From Halosimplex halobium (GTDB taxonomy: Archaea; Halobacteriota; Halobacteria; Halobacteriales; Haloarculaceae), in contig NZ_JBLKNX010000004.1 of assembly GCF_051414055.1 (NCBI RefSeq), positions 124,001 through 188,000 on the forward strand: 64,000 nt of DNA. Direction: 5' to 3'. The position numbers and the translations under genes were made by a program. Below are positions 1 through 8,268 of this stretch, one piece after another (position 1 is the first letter of the stretch; the number at the start of each line of letters is the position of its first letter). The notes below the pieces were generated by a model, which searched no databases, was not told where the DNA came from, and was given only the letters and a program-made list of their open reading frames with translations.

Positions 1-594
1 CGGACGACCGTCGAGCCGTTCCCCGCCGACGCCGACTGCGCCGACTGCGGCGCGGAACTGGAGGCGACCTACCGCAACAGCATGCTCGTCGTGCGCTGTC
101 CGGACTGCGGGGCGCTCGCGTTCAAGTACCACCTCCCGCCCGGCGCGATCCGGTCGAACGACCCCGACGCGGTGCTGTGGGCGGCGAGCGTCTACGCGCG
201 GCGGGACCTGATGACCGTCGCCGGCGACGTCTGTCCCACCTGCGCGAGCGAGATGTACCACGACGTGGTCCCCGACGAGGAGAAGTCGAGCGAACTCGAA
301 CAGGCGATGCCGGGGCCGGCGGTCGTCCACCACTGCTCCTATTGCAAGAACTTCTTCTGCACCGACCTGCCGGAGATCCTGATCTACCACGCCGACGTGC
401 TGCCGTTCGTCGCGGCCAACGCCCCGGACCTGCTGACCGACCCGCTGTGGACCGTCGACGCCTGCGACCCCGACGACATCGCCGTGGCCGGCCGCGACCC
501 GCTCCGGGTGACCGTCCCCGTCGAAGCGGGCGACGACCGCCTCGACGTGACCGTCGACCGCTCGCTTGCCGTCCTCGACACCGAACGGGCGTGA
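1..594 (+). CDS. C-terminal part of a zinc-ribbon winged-helix regulator (partial)
   Basis: The frame is open at base 1, so the gene begins upstream; 197 residues are visible, ending at TGA 592-594. Four Cys pairs can be seen (CADC, CPDC, CPTC, CSYC), consistent with two zinc ribbons. The last part ends VTVDRSLAVLDTERA and aligns well with the end of the complete regulator at 55894-56979 (LTVDDDLRVVDAERR), including a proline/leucine-rich stretch before it. That paralogue has an N-terminal ArsR-like winged helix, so this is probably the back half of the same haloarchaeal regulator type (I associate it with the DUF7351 family). DNA targets are unknown. No signal or membrane segment is seen. 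Confidence 0.75.
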   Translation, partial: RTTVEPFPADADCADCGAELEATYRNSMLVVRCPDCGALAFKYHLPPGAIRSNDPDAVLWAASVYARRDLMTVAGDVCPTCASEMYHDVVPDEEKSSELEQAMPGPAVVHHCSYCKNFFCTDLPEILIYHADVLPFVAANAPDLLTDPLWTVDACDPDDIAVAGRDPLRVTVPVEAGDDRLDVTVDRSLAVLDTERA

Positions 595-711
595 CCCGCG
601 CCGCGTCCCTCGTCCGTCCGATCGCCTCTCGCCTGCCCGACCGCTTCCCGCCCGCCGGCTCCGCTCCCCTGTGTGTGAGTGACTACCGCTGAGATATTTG
701 CCGTAACTCGT

Positions 712-719
712 GGTTATAG
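712..719 (+). promoter_or_regulatory. Likely TATA box for metY-metX
   Basis: TTATAG lies about 30 bases before the ATG at 747, the spacing of a leaderless haloarchaeal transcript. It supports 747 rather than the in-frame ATG at 720, which would lie inside this element. Confidence 0.45.
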
Positions 720-746
720 ATGTCTGTAGATATATGCACGACACAC

Positions 747-2072
747 ATGACCGATCCGTACGCCTTCGGGACCCGCTGTGTCCACGCCGGCCAGGCGGTC
801 GATCCCGCGACAGGGGCGCGGGCGCCGCCGATCTACCAGACCACGTCGTACGTGTTCGAGGACGCGGACACGGCGGCCGACCGCTACGCGCTGGACGACG
901 GGGGGAACGTCTACTCGCGGTTCGACAACCCGACCGTCTCGACGCTGGAACGCCGCCTCGCCGCGCTGGAGAACGGGACCGCCGCCGTCGCGACGGGGTC
1001 GGGGATGGCCGCCCTCGACGCCGCGACCTCGATCCTCGCCCGCGCCGGCGACAACGTCGTCACCGCTTCCTCCATCTACGGCGGCACCCACTCCTATCTC
1101 TCCAACATGGGCAGCCGCCGCGGGATCGAGACGCGCTTCGTCGACACGCTCGACCCGGACGCCTACGCCGAGGCCATCGACGACCGCACCGCCTACGTCC
1201 ACTACGAGACCATCGGCAACCCCTCGCTGGTGACGCCCCCGATGGAGGCGATCGCCGAGGTCGCCCACGAGCGGGGCGTCCCCGTCTTCGTCGACAACAC
1301 GTTCGCCACGCCGGCGCTGTGCAACCCGCTCGACCACGGGGCGGACATCGTCTGGGAGTCGACGACGAAGTGGATCCACGGTTCGGGGACCACGGTCGGC
1401 GGCGTCATCGTCGACGGCGGATCCTTCCCCTGGTCGGAGTACCCCGAGAAGTACCCCGAGCTGGGCGCGCCCAACGACGCCTTCGACGGCGTCACCTTCG
1501 CCGACCGCTTCGGCGACGAGGCATTCGCCACGGCCGCCCGCCAGCGCGCGGTCCGCTCGCTGGGCGACGGCCAGAAGCCCTTCGACGCCTGGGCGACCCT
1601 CCAGGGGACCGAGACCCTCGAACTCCGGATGGAGCGCCACTGCGAGAACGCCGGGCGCGTCGCCGAGTTCCTCGCCGACCACGACGGCGTCGAGTGGGTC
1701 ACCTACCCCGGCCTGGCGTCCCACGAGACCCACGACGAGGCCAGCGAGTACCTGGCGGGCGGCTACGGCGGCATGGTCGCGTTCGGTCTCACGGGTGGGT
1801 TCGAGGCGGGCAAGCGCTTCTGCGAGGAGACCGACCTGGCGCAGTTCCTCGCCAACATCGGCGATGCGAAGACGCTGGTCATCCACCCCGCCAGCACCAC
1901 CCACGCCCAGCTCACCCCCGAGGAGCAGCGCGCCAGCGGCGTCACGCCGGACCTGGTGCGCCTGTCGGTCGGCATCGAGGACGCCGCGGACATCCTCGCC
2001 GACATCGACGGGGCCATCGAGCGCGCCAATGCGGACGCGAACGATGGAACAGGAAGCGCGGGTGAGACCTGA
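747..2072 (+). CDS. metY: O-acetylhomoserine sulfhydrylase (aminocarboxypropyltransferase)
   Basis: A PLP enzyme of the Cys/Met metabolism family that makes homocysteine from O-acetylhomoserine and sulfide in the cytoplasm. The protein has 441 residues, a normal length. It opens with MTDPYAFGTRCVHAGQ, followed by the family's PIYQTTSYVFED and the glycine-rich ATGSGMAAL segment. The PLP lysine is K208 in STTKWIHG, followed by GSGTTVGG. An in-frame ATG at 720 would add nine residues, but the start at 747 fits the family and the TATA position. metX follows with no gap (TGA then ATG), so the substrate-making enzyme is co-transcribed. The fold is shared with cystathionine gamma-synthase/lyase, but the metX neighbour favours this assignment. 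Confidence 0.92.
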   Translation: MTDPYAFGTRCVHAGQAVDPATGARAPPIYQTTSYVFEDADTAADRYALDDGGNVYSRFDNPTVSTLERRLAALENGTAAVATGSGMAALDAATSILARAGDNVVTASSIYGGTHSYLSNMGSRRGIETRFVDTLDPDAYAEAIDDRTAYVHYETIGNPSLVTPPMEAIAEVAHERGVPVFVDNTFATPALCNPLDHGADIVWESTTKWIHGSGTTVGGVIVDGGSFPWSEYPEKYPELGAPNDAFDGVTFADRFGDEAFATAARQRAVRSLGDGQKPFDAWATLQGTETLELRMERHCENAGRVAEFLADHDGVEWVTYPGLASHETHDEASEYLAGGYGGMVAFGLTGGFEAGKRFCEETDLAQFLANIGDAKTLVIHPASTTHAQLTPEEQRASGVTPDLVRLSVGIEDAADILADIDGAIERANADANDGTGSAGET

Positions 2073-3284
2073 ATGGAGGTCGAACGGGACACCGTCTCGC
2101 TGGGCGAGTTCGAGTTCGAGTGCGGCCGCTCGGTCCCGGAACTCGAAGTGGCCTACGAGGCCTACGGGGAGTTCACCGGCGACAACGCGGTGCTGGTCTG
2201 TCACGCGCTGACCGGCAGCGCCCACGTCGCCGGCCGCCACGCCGACGATGGGACCGACGGCCAGGCCCGCGCCTGGTGGGACGACATCGTCGGCCCCGGC
2301 AAGGCCATCGACACCCGCGAGTACTACGTCCTCTGCGCCAACGTCCCCGGCTCCTGTTACGGCACGACCGGCCCCGCGAGCACCGACCCCGAGACGGGCG
2401 AACCCTACGGGACGGACTTCCCCGCGGTCACCGTCACCGACTGGACCGACGCCCAGCGGCAGTTGCTCGACGAGCTCGGGATCCCGCACCTCCACGCGGT
2501 CGTCGGCGGGAGCGTCGGCGGCATGAACGTTATCGAGTGGGCCAAACAGCACCCCGACCACGTCGAGCGCATCGCGCCCATCGCCGCCGCGGCCCGGCTG
2601 GACGTGCAGTGTCTCGCCATGGACGCCATCGCCCGCCGCGCCATCACCACCGACGACGACTGGCAGGGCGGCGACTACTACGGCGACGGCCCCGAGCCGA
2701 CCGACGGGCTCGCCCTCGCCCGCCAGATCGGCCACGTCATGTACCTCTCGAAGGCCTCGATGGAGCAGAAGTTCGGCCGCCGCGCCGCCGGCCGCGACGC
2801 CGCCCGGTCGTTCCCGACCGACCCGGCAGCCGGCTTCTTCCCCTACCGCGACGTGGAGTCGTACCTCGACTACAACGCCGAGTCGTTCGTCGAGCGGTTC
2901 GACGCCAACTCCTACCTCTACCTGACGCGGGCGATGGACAACTACGACCTCTCGGCGGGCTTCGAGTCCGACGAGGACGCCCTGGCCGCCTTCGACGGCG
3001 AGGCGCTGGTGATGTCCTTCACCGCCGACTGGCACTTCACGCCCACCCAGGCCGAGGAGCTGGCCGACGCGCTGCGCGGGGCGGACGTGGCCGTCGCCCA
3101 CCACCTCGTCGAGTCCGACCACGGTCACGACGCCTTCCTCGTCGAACCGGAGAGCGTCGGCCCGCCGCTCTCGGACTTCCTCGCCGACGGCGTCGAGGGG
3201 ACGGCCGTCACCGACACCGACGAGCCGCCCGAGGACGACGACCCCTCGTTCGCGCCCGTACACACCAGTTTATTCTCCGATTGA
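2073..3284 (+). CDS. metX: Homoserine O-acetyltransferase
   Basis: An alpha/beta-hydrolase that acetylates homoserine from acetyl-CoA, supplying the substrate of MetY just upstream. The 403-residue protein has the nucleophile elbow GGSVGGMN with S147, the acid residue D319 in TADWHF, and H352 in DHGHDAFLVE, giving a complete Ser-Asp-His triad. Other family marks are CHALTGSAH near the N-terminus and NVPGSCYGTTGP. The ATG directly follows the metY stop, indicating an operon. The acidic tail beyond about residue 380 is typical haloarchaeal decoration. Acetyl versus succinyl specificity is inferred from the MetX-type sequence and the neighbour, not proven. Confidence 0.92.
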   Translation: MEVERDTVSLGEFEFECGRSVPELEVAYEAYGEFTGDNAVLVCHALTGSAHVAGRHADDGTDGQARAWWDDIVGPGKAIDTREYYVLCANVPGSCYGTTGPASTDPETGEPYGTDFPAVTVTDWTDAQRQLLDELGIPHLHAVVGGSVGGMNVIEWAKQHPDHVERIAPIAAAARLDVQCLAMDAIARRAITTDDDWQGGDYYGDGPEPTDGLALARQIGHVMYLSKASMEQKFGRRAAGRDAARSFPTDPAAGFFPYRDVESYLDYNAESFVERFDANSYLYLTRAMDNYDLSAGFESDEDALAAFDGEALVMSFTADWHFTPTQAEELADALRGADVAVAHHLVESDHGHDAFLVEPESVGPPLSDFLADGVEGTAVTDTDEPPEDDDPSFAPVHTSLFSD

Positions 3285-3306
3285 GATGTTTTCGCGGCCA
3301 ACAGGC

Positions 3307-3315
3307 TTTTTTCTT
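3307..3315 (+). terminator. T-rich terminator after metX
   Basis: A run of six T followed by CTT begins 23 bases after the metX stop, in otherwise GC-rich DNA. Short T-runs are the usual archaeal termination signal. No strong hairpin precedes it. Confidence 0.45.
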
Positions 3316-3405
3316 CCCGCCGCGTTCTCACGCGTATTCGCTCGCGCGGGCCGGGTGTGGGTCCACCCCGTACCACCGTGAGAGCCGACGTAGCCCTCCC
3401 TACCC

Positions 3406-5526
3406 ATGAACGTCGATCTGGACGCGACCCGACCGCAGATCCGCCCCCACCCGAGTCGCGACGGCGTCCAGGTCGTCGACCCGATCCAGGAGACCCAGTT
3501 CTCGCTTTTGACCCCCGACGACCCCGGTATCGACGACTGCGACCCCGACCGGTTCCACTTCCCGGCGGACGTCGGTGCGACCGTGCGGACCACGGCCGTC
3601 GAGACGCCCTACTTCGTCCCGCTGTGGATCCGCGACGCGGCGGGTAACACCGTTGCGGAGGTCAACGACAGGGAGTCGGTGAGTCTCCCGCCCGGCCGGT
3701 ACAACGTCGAACTGGCGACCACCCAGGTGAAACTGCAGTTCGCCGTCGACGCCGGGCTCGAGGTCACGTCGATGGAGGATACCGTCCGACTCGCGCTCTC
3801 GGAGACCGACCGGATCCACGTCGGCGCGCGGTCGGTCCACGAACAGCCGGCGGCGACTGTGACGACGACGGAGGACCCGTCGGACCTGATGACGGCGCTC
3901 TCGACGCTCGGGTCGGCGCTGAAGACGACCAGCTGTGAGCGTTCGTTCCCGTCACTTCGCGGACACCCGCCGCTCGTGGAGCTGGGCGAGGAGCTGGACA
4001 TCCCGAGTTCGATCGAGCCCCCGGAGACGAACGTCGGTATCGAGGTCCCGCCGATCGAGGAGTACATCTACCCCGTCGTCCCGCTGGCGTACTACACCGG
4101 GGCACGGATCGAATCCGGTCCGTCGCCCCGGATCGCCGGCGAGGACTGGTCGTTCCCGCTCGACGGCGACGACGGCTTCGAGGCCGAGGTCGAGCGCGTC
4201 CTGAAACACGTGTTTCTCATGGACTGCGTCACGCGCACCGAGGGCTACTACGAGGTCGACCTCCACGAACGGGCTGAAGTCGAGTCGCGGGTCGATCTGG
4301 ACTTCGTCGACGTGTACGAGCAACCGCTCAGCGAGCAGTTGCGAACGTACCTGGATGTCCCCTTCGACGCGGTGGCCGACGTGGTGCCCAAGTGGAAACT
4401 TACCGCCGACGTGCGGCCCGACGCCGCGAACGTCAGCGCGCTCCCGTTCCTCGCGAACGAACTGGCCGTGGTCCGCTGCCCGAGCACGCGCCAGTCCCGC
4501 GACGAGGCGCTGGAGGAGCTCACCGACCAGGTCGAGTCGTTCTTCAGGAACAACCCCGACGCGCTCCGGCGGAGCGCCCGCTCGAAGACCCGCTCGGAGT
4601 CGTCGTCCTCGACCGCGAGTCCGGAGATCTTCCGCCCGGACCCCGCGGACAGCATCGAGCAGGCCTACGTCGGCGAGGGGCTCCCGGTCGGCGCGAGCAA
4701 GATGACCGTCGACGCCTACTACCGGCGGCTGGACTTCGAGCCCACCACGGACCCGCAGATCCAGGTCGTCGTCGTCTGCAACGACCAGGAGATGACCGAC
4801 GAGAACGTCGTCTCCGAGATCTACGGCACCCGCGACTGGATCGAGTTCGACATCGTCTTCCGGGAACAGCTGACCACGATGGAGATGCGCGAGCTCCTGC
4901 GCTCGGACGTCGACTTCCTCCACTACATCGGCCACGTCGACGACGAGGGGCTCCGCTGTACCGACGGTTACCTCGACACCCGCCACCTCTCGGAGGTCAA
5001 CGTCAGCGCGTTCCTGCTCAACGCCTGCGACTCCTACGAACAGGGCCGCGGTCTCGTCGACGCCGGCGCGATGGCCGGGATCGCGACCGTCACCGACATC
5101 GTCAACGAGGCCGCCACCTCCGTCGGGCGGACCGCCGCGAAGCTACTCAACCAGGGCTTCTCGCTCGCCGCGACGGTCTCGATCATCAAGGAGTACGAAC
5201 AGATCGGTCACCACTATCTCGTCATCGGTGACGCGAGTTCATCGATCGTTGAAAACCAGTCCGGGACGCCGAACAAAGCAATGGTTGAAGGATCCGGACC
5301 CGAGACTTACGAGTTGAGTTTGTACGGTTATCCGACGCTATCAACGCCGATGGGAACCATGTTCGTTCCACAGCTCGAGGGAATTAGTTCGTTCTATCTA
5401 AATTCCGGACTGATGGGTTCCTACGTGCTAGATGAAGCTACCGCTCTTGAATTTCTTCACAAGCAGGACGTTCCGGTTGAAATCGACGGCTCGCTTCGAT
5501 GGAGTATGGACGTTACGAGTCTCTAA
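3406..5526 (+). CDS. Putative CHAT/caspase-like cysteine protease
   Basis: A 706-residue cytoplasmic protein. Residues about 1-430 have no domain I can name; they look like a beta-rich region (to about 190) plus an alpha/beta region. A Ser/Arg-rich linker lies near 435-455. From about 480 a caspase-like core is visible: VVVVCNDQEM, then FLHYIGHVD with H510 as probable catalytic His, then FLLNACDSYEQGRGLVD with C541 as probable nucleophile, and a helical GRTAAKLLNQGFS segment. This His...Cys arrangement is that of CHAT-domain peptidases; substrate is unknown. From about base 5240 (residue 612) the DNA becomes visibly more AT-rich while the frame stays open, suggesting a replaced C-terminal segment. 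It converges on the small membrane gene at 5529-5669, with two bases between stop codons. A non-protease role cannot be excluded. Confidence 0.6.
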   Translation: MNVDLDATRPQIRPHPSRDGVQVVDPIQETQFSLLTPDDPGIDDCDPDRFHFPADVGATVRTTAVETPYFVPLWIRDAAGNTVAEVNDRESVSLPPGRYNVELATTQVKLQFAVDAGLEVTSMEDTVRLALSETDRIHVGARSVHEQPAATVTTTEDPSDLMTALSTLGSALKTTSCERSFPSLRGHPPLVELGEELDIPSSIEPPETNVGIEVPPIEEYIYPVVPLAYYTGARIESGPSPRIAGEDWSFPLDGDDGFEAEVERVLKHVFLMDCVTRTEGYYEVDLHERAEVESRVDLDFVDVYEQPLSEQLRTYLDVPFDAVADVVPKWKLTADVRPDAANVSALPFLANELAVVRCPSTRQSRDEALEELTDQVESFFRNNPDALRRSARSKTRSESSSSTASPEIFRPDPADSIEQAYVGEGLPVGASKMTVDAYYRRLDFEPTTDPQIQVVVVCNDQEMTDENVVSEIYGTRDWIEFDIVFREQLTTMEMRELLRSDVDFLHYIGHVDDEGLRCTDGYLDTRHLSEVNVSAFLLNACDSYEQGRGLVDAGAMAGIATVTDIVNEAATSVGRTAAKLLNQGFSLAATVSIIKEYEQIGHHYLVIGDASSSIVENQSGTPNKAMVEGSGPETYELSLYGYPTLSTPMGTMFVPQLEGISSFYLNSGLMGSYVLDEATALEFLHKQDVPVEIDGSLRWSMDVTSL

Positions 5527-5528
5527 AC

Positions 5529-5669
5529 TTATGGACCAGTCATTGAGCCGCCATTTGCCGCCGCCACGCTCCCGACCTGCGAGAGCAGCAGCAGCGCGCT
5601 GAACATGACGCCGATCCATTTGGGGTTCTCTTCGAGGAATTCGCGGAGTCGCGTTGATTCTTGGCTCAT
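5529..5669 (-). CDS. Small single-span membrane protein (DUF7503-like)
   Basis: A 46-residue protein beginning MSQESTRLREFLEENPKWIG, followed by one hydrophobic segment (about residues 20-38, VMFSALLLLSQVGSVAAA) and a short glycine/serine tail. I recognise the pattern 'charged N-terminus - EENPKWIGV - LLLLSQ - VAA' as a haloarchaeal small-protein family, probably DUF7503; function unknown. It lies tail to tail with the CHAT-like gene, and similar small proteins may accompany such genes. The DNA is more AT-rich than the surrounding genome, like the adjacent end of the CHAT-like gene. Confidence 0.7.
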   Translation of the reverse strand: MSQESTRLREFLEENPKWIGVMFSALLLLSQVGSVAAANGGSMTGP

Positions 5670-5918
5670 AGCCAAGTGTTTATTCAGTCCGTCTGTGATT
5701 GAATTTATCTAAAAGTTCGGGATAAATTAACCGTTGTATTATCAGTATGTTCTAGAGAGATTTGCGAGCGATACTTCTGTTGTAGGATCACTAACAGTAA
5801 GACGTTTCGGAATCGAGGGGAACGGCGGGGTGTCAGGGAACGGCAACACTCATTGTCGTGTGGGTCGGGAGAGTCGATACGAGGCGATGCCGACCAATCC
5901 GCGCGGGGGGAGCGAACA

Positions 5919-6521
5919 GTGACCGTCGACGGCAGGGGACGAGCGGAGATCGGGGACGCGACGACGGTGCTGTTGCTGGCGCCGGCCGTCGGTGACCGGC
6001 CGACGGACGCCTGCGTGACCCTCCTGGACGGGCTCGACGGCCGGATCGACCGGGTCGTTCCGGTCACGATCACCGTCCCGGCCGGGGAGTGGATCGGCCA
6101 GTGGGAGCGCGAGAGCGACGGCGGGCCCGCGCTCGGGACCTGCGTCGACGTGGACCGGACGACGCGGTCCGCGGCGGTCGCCGGCGACGACCGCTCCGTC
6201 CCCGTCGAGCGGGTCGTCGACCCGACGGACCTGGAGGCGGTCGGGCGCCGGGTCAGCGACGCCCTCCAGCGGGCCGACGACGACGGCGACCGCGCCGGCG
6301 TCGCGGTCCACTCGCTGACCGGTGTCCTCGGCCACGTCGACGAACCGACGGCGTTCAAGTTCGTCTACACGCTCGGGGAGGTGGCCCGCCGCGTCGACGG
6401 CGTCGTCGCCTTCCACCTCGACCCGTCGGTCCACGACGAGGAGACCGTCGAGACGTTCCGCATCGTCTGCGACGCGGTCGTCGACGCCACCCGGGGTCGC
6501 TCGACGTCGCCCGGCTCCTGA
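5919..6521 (+). CDS. DUF7504-like (RecA/KaiC-fold) signalling protein
   Basis: A 200-residue soluble protein. It resembles the product of 16632-17294 in its C-terminal part: a FKFVYTLGEVARRVDG stretch parallels FRFVHTLTGRIRTADG, and AFHLDPSVHDEETV parallels CAIDPGAVDDQTL. This is the layout of the haloarchaeal DUF7504 family, RecA/KaiC-related ATPase folds; here no intact Walker A (GxxGxGKT) is present, so ATP hydrolysis is doubtful. The GTG start at 5919 has a GGGGGGAG purine run just upstream; an in-frame TTG at 5853 gives a longer, poorly conserved-looking N-terminus. A HalX regulator gene follows in the same direction 58 bases later, suggesting a shared signalling role. Confidence 0.6.
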   Translation: MTVDGRGRAEIGDATTVLLLAPAVGDRPTDACVTLLDGLDGRIDRVVPVTITVPAGEWIGQWERESDGGPALGTCVDVDRTTRSAAVAGDDRSVPVERVVDPTDLEAVGRRVSDALQRADDDGDRAGVAVHSLTGVLGHVDEPTAFKFVYTLGEVARRVDGVVAFHLDPSVHDEETVETFRIVCDAVVDATRGRSTSPGS

Positions 6522-6550
6522 CGAAATCGAGGGACGGCAAAGGAGTGGCT

Positions 6551-6558
6551 CTTTATAC
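6551..6558 (+). promoter_or_regulatory. TATA box of the HalX gene
   Basis: CTTTATAC lies about 26 bases before the ATG at 6580, so the transcript is probably leaderless. It fixes the start at 6580; longer in-frame starts would read through this promoter. Confidence 0.6.
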
Positions 6559-6579
6559 CCTCCGCCCTTCGCGCCGGAC

Positions 6580-7188
6580 ATGCCCCCGGCACGGCACCTG
6601 GTGGTCGTCGCCGGTGCCGAGGCCGCGGTCACCGACGCGCTGGCGACCGCGCTTCGCGACGACGGCACCGTCCGGACGGCCTACAGTGCCGACGCCCTCC
6701 GCGAGAGTCTCGACGCCGAAGTCGACGTGGTGCTCGTCGACATCGACCTGGTCGACGGCCCGGTCGACGCCCTGCTGGCGGACGTTCGCGCGCGCGAGTT
6801 CGACTGCCAGGTCGGGGTGTCGACGCCCGACCCGGAGCGGACCGCCGCGGAGACCGACGCCGCCGATGCGGTCGTCGAACGCGACCGGACGGCCGTCCGC
6901 GAGACGGTCCGGTGGCTCGCCAGGCGGGCGCGGTATCGAGCACGCCTGGAGGAGTTCTACGACCTGTCCGAACGGCGAGCGGAGCTGACCGACGCGGACG
7001 ACGACGCGCGCGACCGGCTCGACCGGCAGCTCGACCGCCTCCGGCGCGACCTCGCCGAACTGTTCGACGATCTCGACGAGGGCTCGGCGTTCGACGCCGC
7101 GCTCGCACCCGACGAGCGGGAGCTCGGACCCCGCGGGGACGGCGACGTCGCTACCGACCATTCGAACGACCGCACCGACGGTGCGTGA
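6580..7188 (+). CDS. HalX-domain protein with degenerate receiver
   Basis: A 202-residue protein. Residues about 5-110 follow the response-regulator receiver pattern (VVVAGAEAAV..., VVLVDIDLVDG, then WLARRARYRARLEEFY) and the rest is the coiled-coil-like HalX domain. The usual acidic pair near the N-terminus (VDDE) is replaced by AGAE, and the conserved Lys of the KP motif is replaced by Glu/Arg (VVERDR), although an Asp remains in VDID at the phosphoacceptor position. It is therefore unlikely to be switched by phosphorylation in the classical way. It lies just after a DUF7504-like gene, mirroring the receiver/DUF7504 pair at 15652-17294. Acidic tail to residue 202. Confidence 0.75.
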   Translation: MPPARHLVVVAGAEAAVTDALATALRDDGTVRTAYSADALRESLDAEVDVVLVDIDLVDGPVDALLADVRAREFDCQVGVSTPDPERTAAETDAADAVVERDRTAVRETVRWLARRARYRARLEEFYDLSERRAELTDADDDARDRLDRQLDRLRRDLAELFDDLDEGSAFDAALAPDERELGPRGDGDVATDHSNDRTDGA

Positions 7189-7308
7189 GGACCCTGCCGG
7201 TAGCGGTCAGTACAGGTGGTGTAGGTATCACGCCAGCATCCGCCGAGCGACCGTCGGGAGCGAGGCGGTTCACCGGACGCAAGCGAGCGGAGCGAGCGCG
7301 TCGTCCGG

Positions 7309-7390
7309 CCTTTTTCCCCACGTTTTTGCAGCGGAGGATTCCCGCAGCGCGCCCCTGGCGCGCGAGGAACTCTCCGCTGGAAAAAGTGGG
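7309..7390. repeat. Intergenic inverted repeat flanked by T/A runs
   Basis: Arms at about 7317-7336 (CCCACGTTTTTGCAGCGGAG) and 7372-7390 (CTCCGCTGGAAAAAGTGGG) are near-perfect reverse complements around an inner GCGCGC hairpin. It sits between the convergent HalX and Bat-type genes and could terminate transcription both ways. A related arrangement (T-run, CCCCATCTTTTTC, GC-rich centre, GAAAAAGGTGG) follows spt5 at about 45100-45173, so this is probably one of a dispersed intergenic family. A run resembling GCGAGCGGAGCGAGCGC precedes it. Confidence 0.6.
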
Positions 7391-7412
7391 TATGCACGTT
7401 TCCTACCTCGCA

Positions 7413-8069
7413 CTACTCCCCGGCGACGAACCCCGAGAAGACGCGCGATTCGATCTTCCGGAGGTGCTCGCCGACGGTGGCGGGCGACACCCCGAGCTCC
7501 TCGGCCAGCCCCTCCTGGGTCGCTCCCCGAGGGTCCTCGTAGTAGCCGGCCCGGACGGCGGTCTCCAGTACTTCCCGCTGGCGGGCGGTCAGCCGGCCGA
7601 ACAGCTGTCGAACTCCCGGGTCGTACTCGCCGGTCTCGACGACCTCGATACTCACCTCCGCGGGCATCGGGTCGAAGGCGCCGGCGAACGCCGAGGCGTC
7701 GCCGACGAGCGTGACCACCGTGGTGCCGTCGGGCTCGGACTCGATGGGCATCTCGACGATCAGGTCCGAGCTGCGGCGGTACCGCAGGAGCCGCCGCGTC
7801 AGTTCGTCCAGCTCGAAGTGGGTGTACGCGAACCCGCGGTCGGCGCCCGTGGTCGTGTACTCGATGACGTACGGCGAGTCGGCGAGGACCTCGCTGTAGC
7901 GGTCGAGCCCCGACCGGACTTCCGACAGCGAGACGCCCGTGTCGCCGTCGATCAGCTCCAGCTGGTGGATCGGACCGGTCGTGACCGCCGGCTCGTCGGC
8001 CACCGCCGCGCCCAGCGGGTGGAACGCCTCGCCCTCTGCGTGGGTCGCCCGGACCGTCACGTAGCGCAT
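7413..8069 (-). CDS. Bacterio-opsin-activator-type HTH regulator
   Basis: A 218-residue transcription regulator of the Bat/HTH-10 type. Residues about 1-150 form an alpha/beta sensor region (MRYVTVRATHAEGEAFHPLG...). The C-terminus has LTARQREVLETAVRAGYYEDPR followed by the helix-turn-helix TQEGLAEELGVSPATVGEHLRKIE, the diagnostic motif. The ATG at 8069 fits a TATA-like TTTATAC at 8102-8108 (minus strand); a longer in-frame start would lie in the promoter. It is a single-gene unit convergent with HalX. Target genes cannot be deduced. Confidence 0.85.
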   Translation of the reverse strand: MRYVTVRATHAEGEAFHPLGAAVADEPAVTTGPIHQLELIDGDTGVSLSEVRSGLDRYSEVLADSPYVIEYTTTGADRGFAYTHFELDELTRRLLRYRRSSDLIVEMPIESEPDGTTVVTLVGDASAFAGAFDPMPAEVSIEVVETGEYDPGVRQLFGRLTARQREVLETAVRAGYYEDPRGATQEGLAEELGVSPATVGEHLRKIESRVFSGFVAGE

Positions 8070-8268
8070 ACCGACCACTGGGCTCGCCGACGGAAAACTC
8101 TCACGTATAAAACAACCTCGTATGACCGGCAACAGGAATAGGCCGCATGCGTCCCAATCGACTGCTGCTGGACGGGCACGGTCCGGCGGTCCCTGGCGCT
8201 CGTCCCGTTGTCGCCCTGAATTATCCGCCCTCTCCCGGGACCGCCGTCCCTCGCTGACGCCGCCGGCG

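Noticed and set aside
714..3263. 849-codon open frame on the minus strand across metY-metX
   Set aside because: High-GC DNA gives long shadow frames opposite real genes; the translation is Val/Gly/Arg-rich with no domain, while both plus-strand genes are complete.
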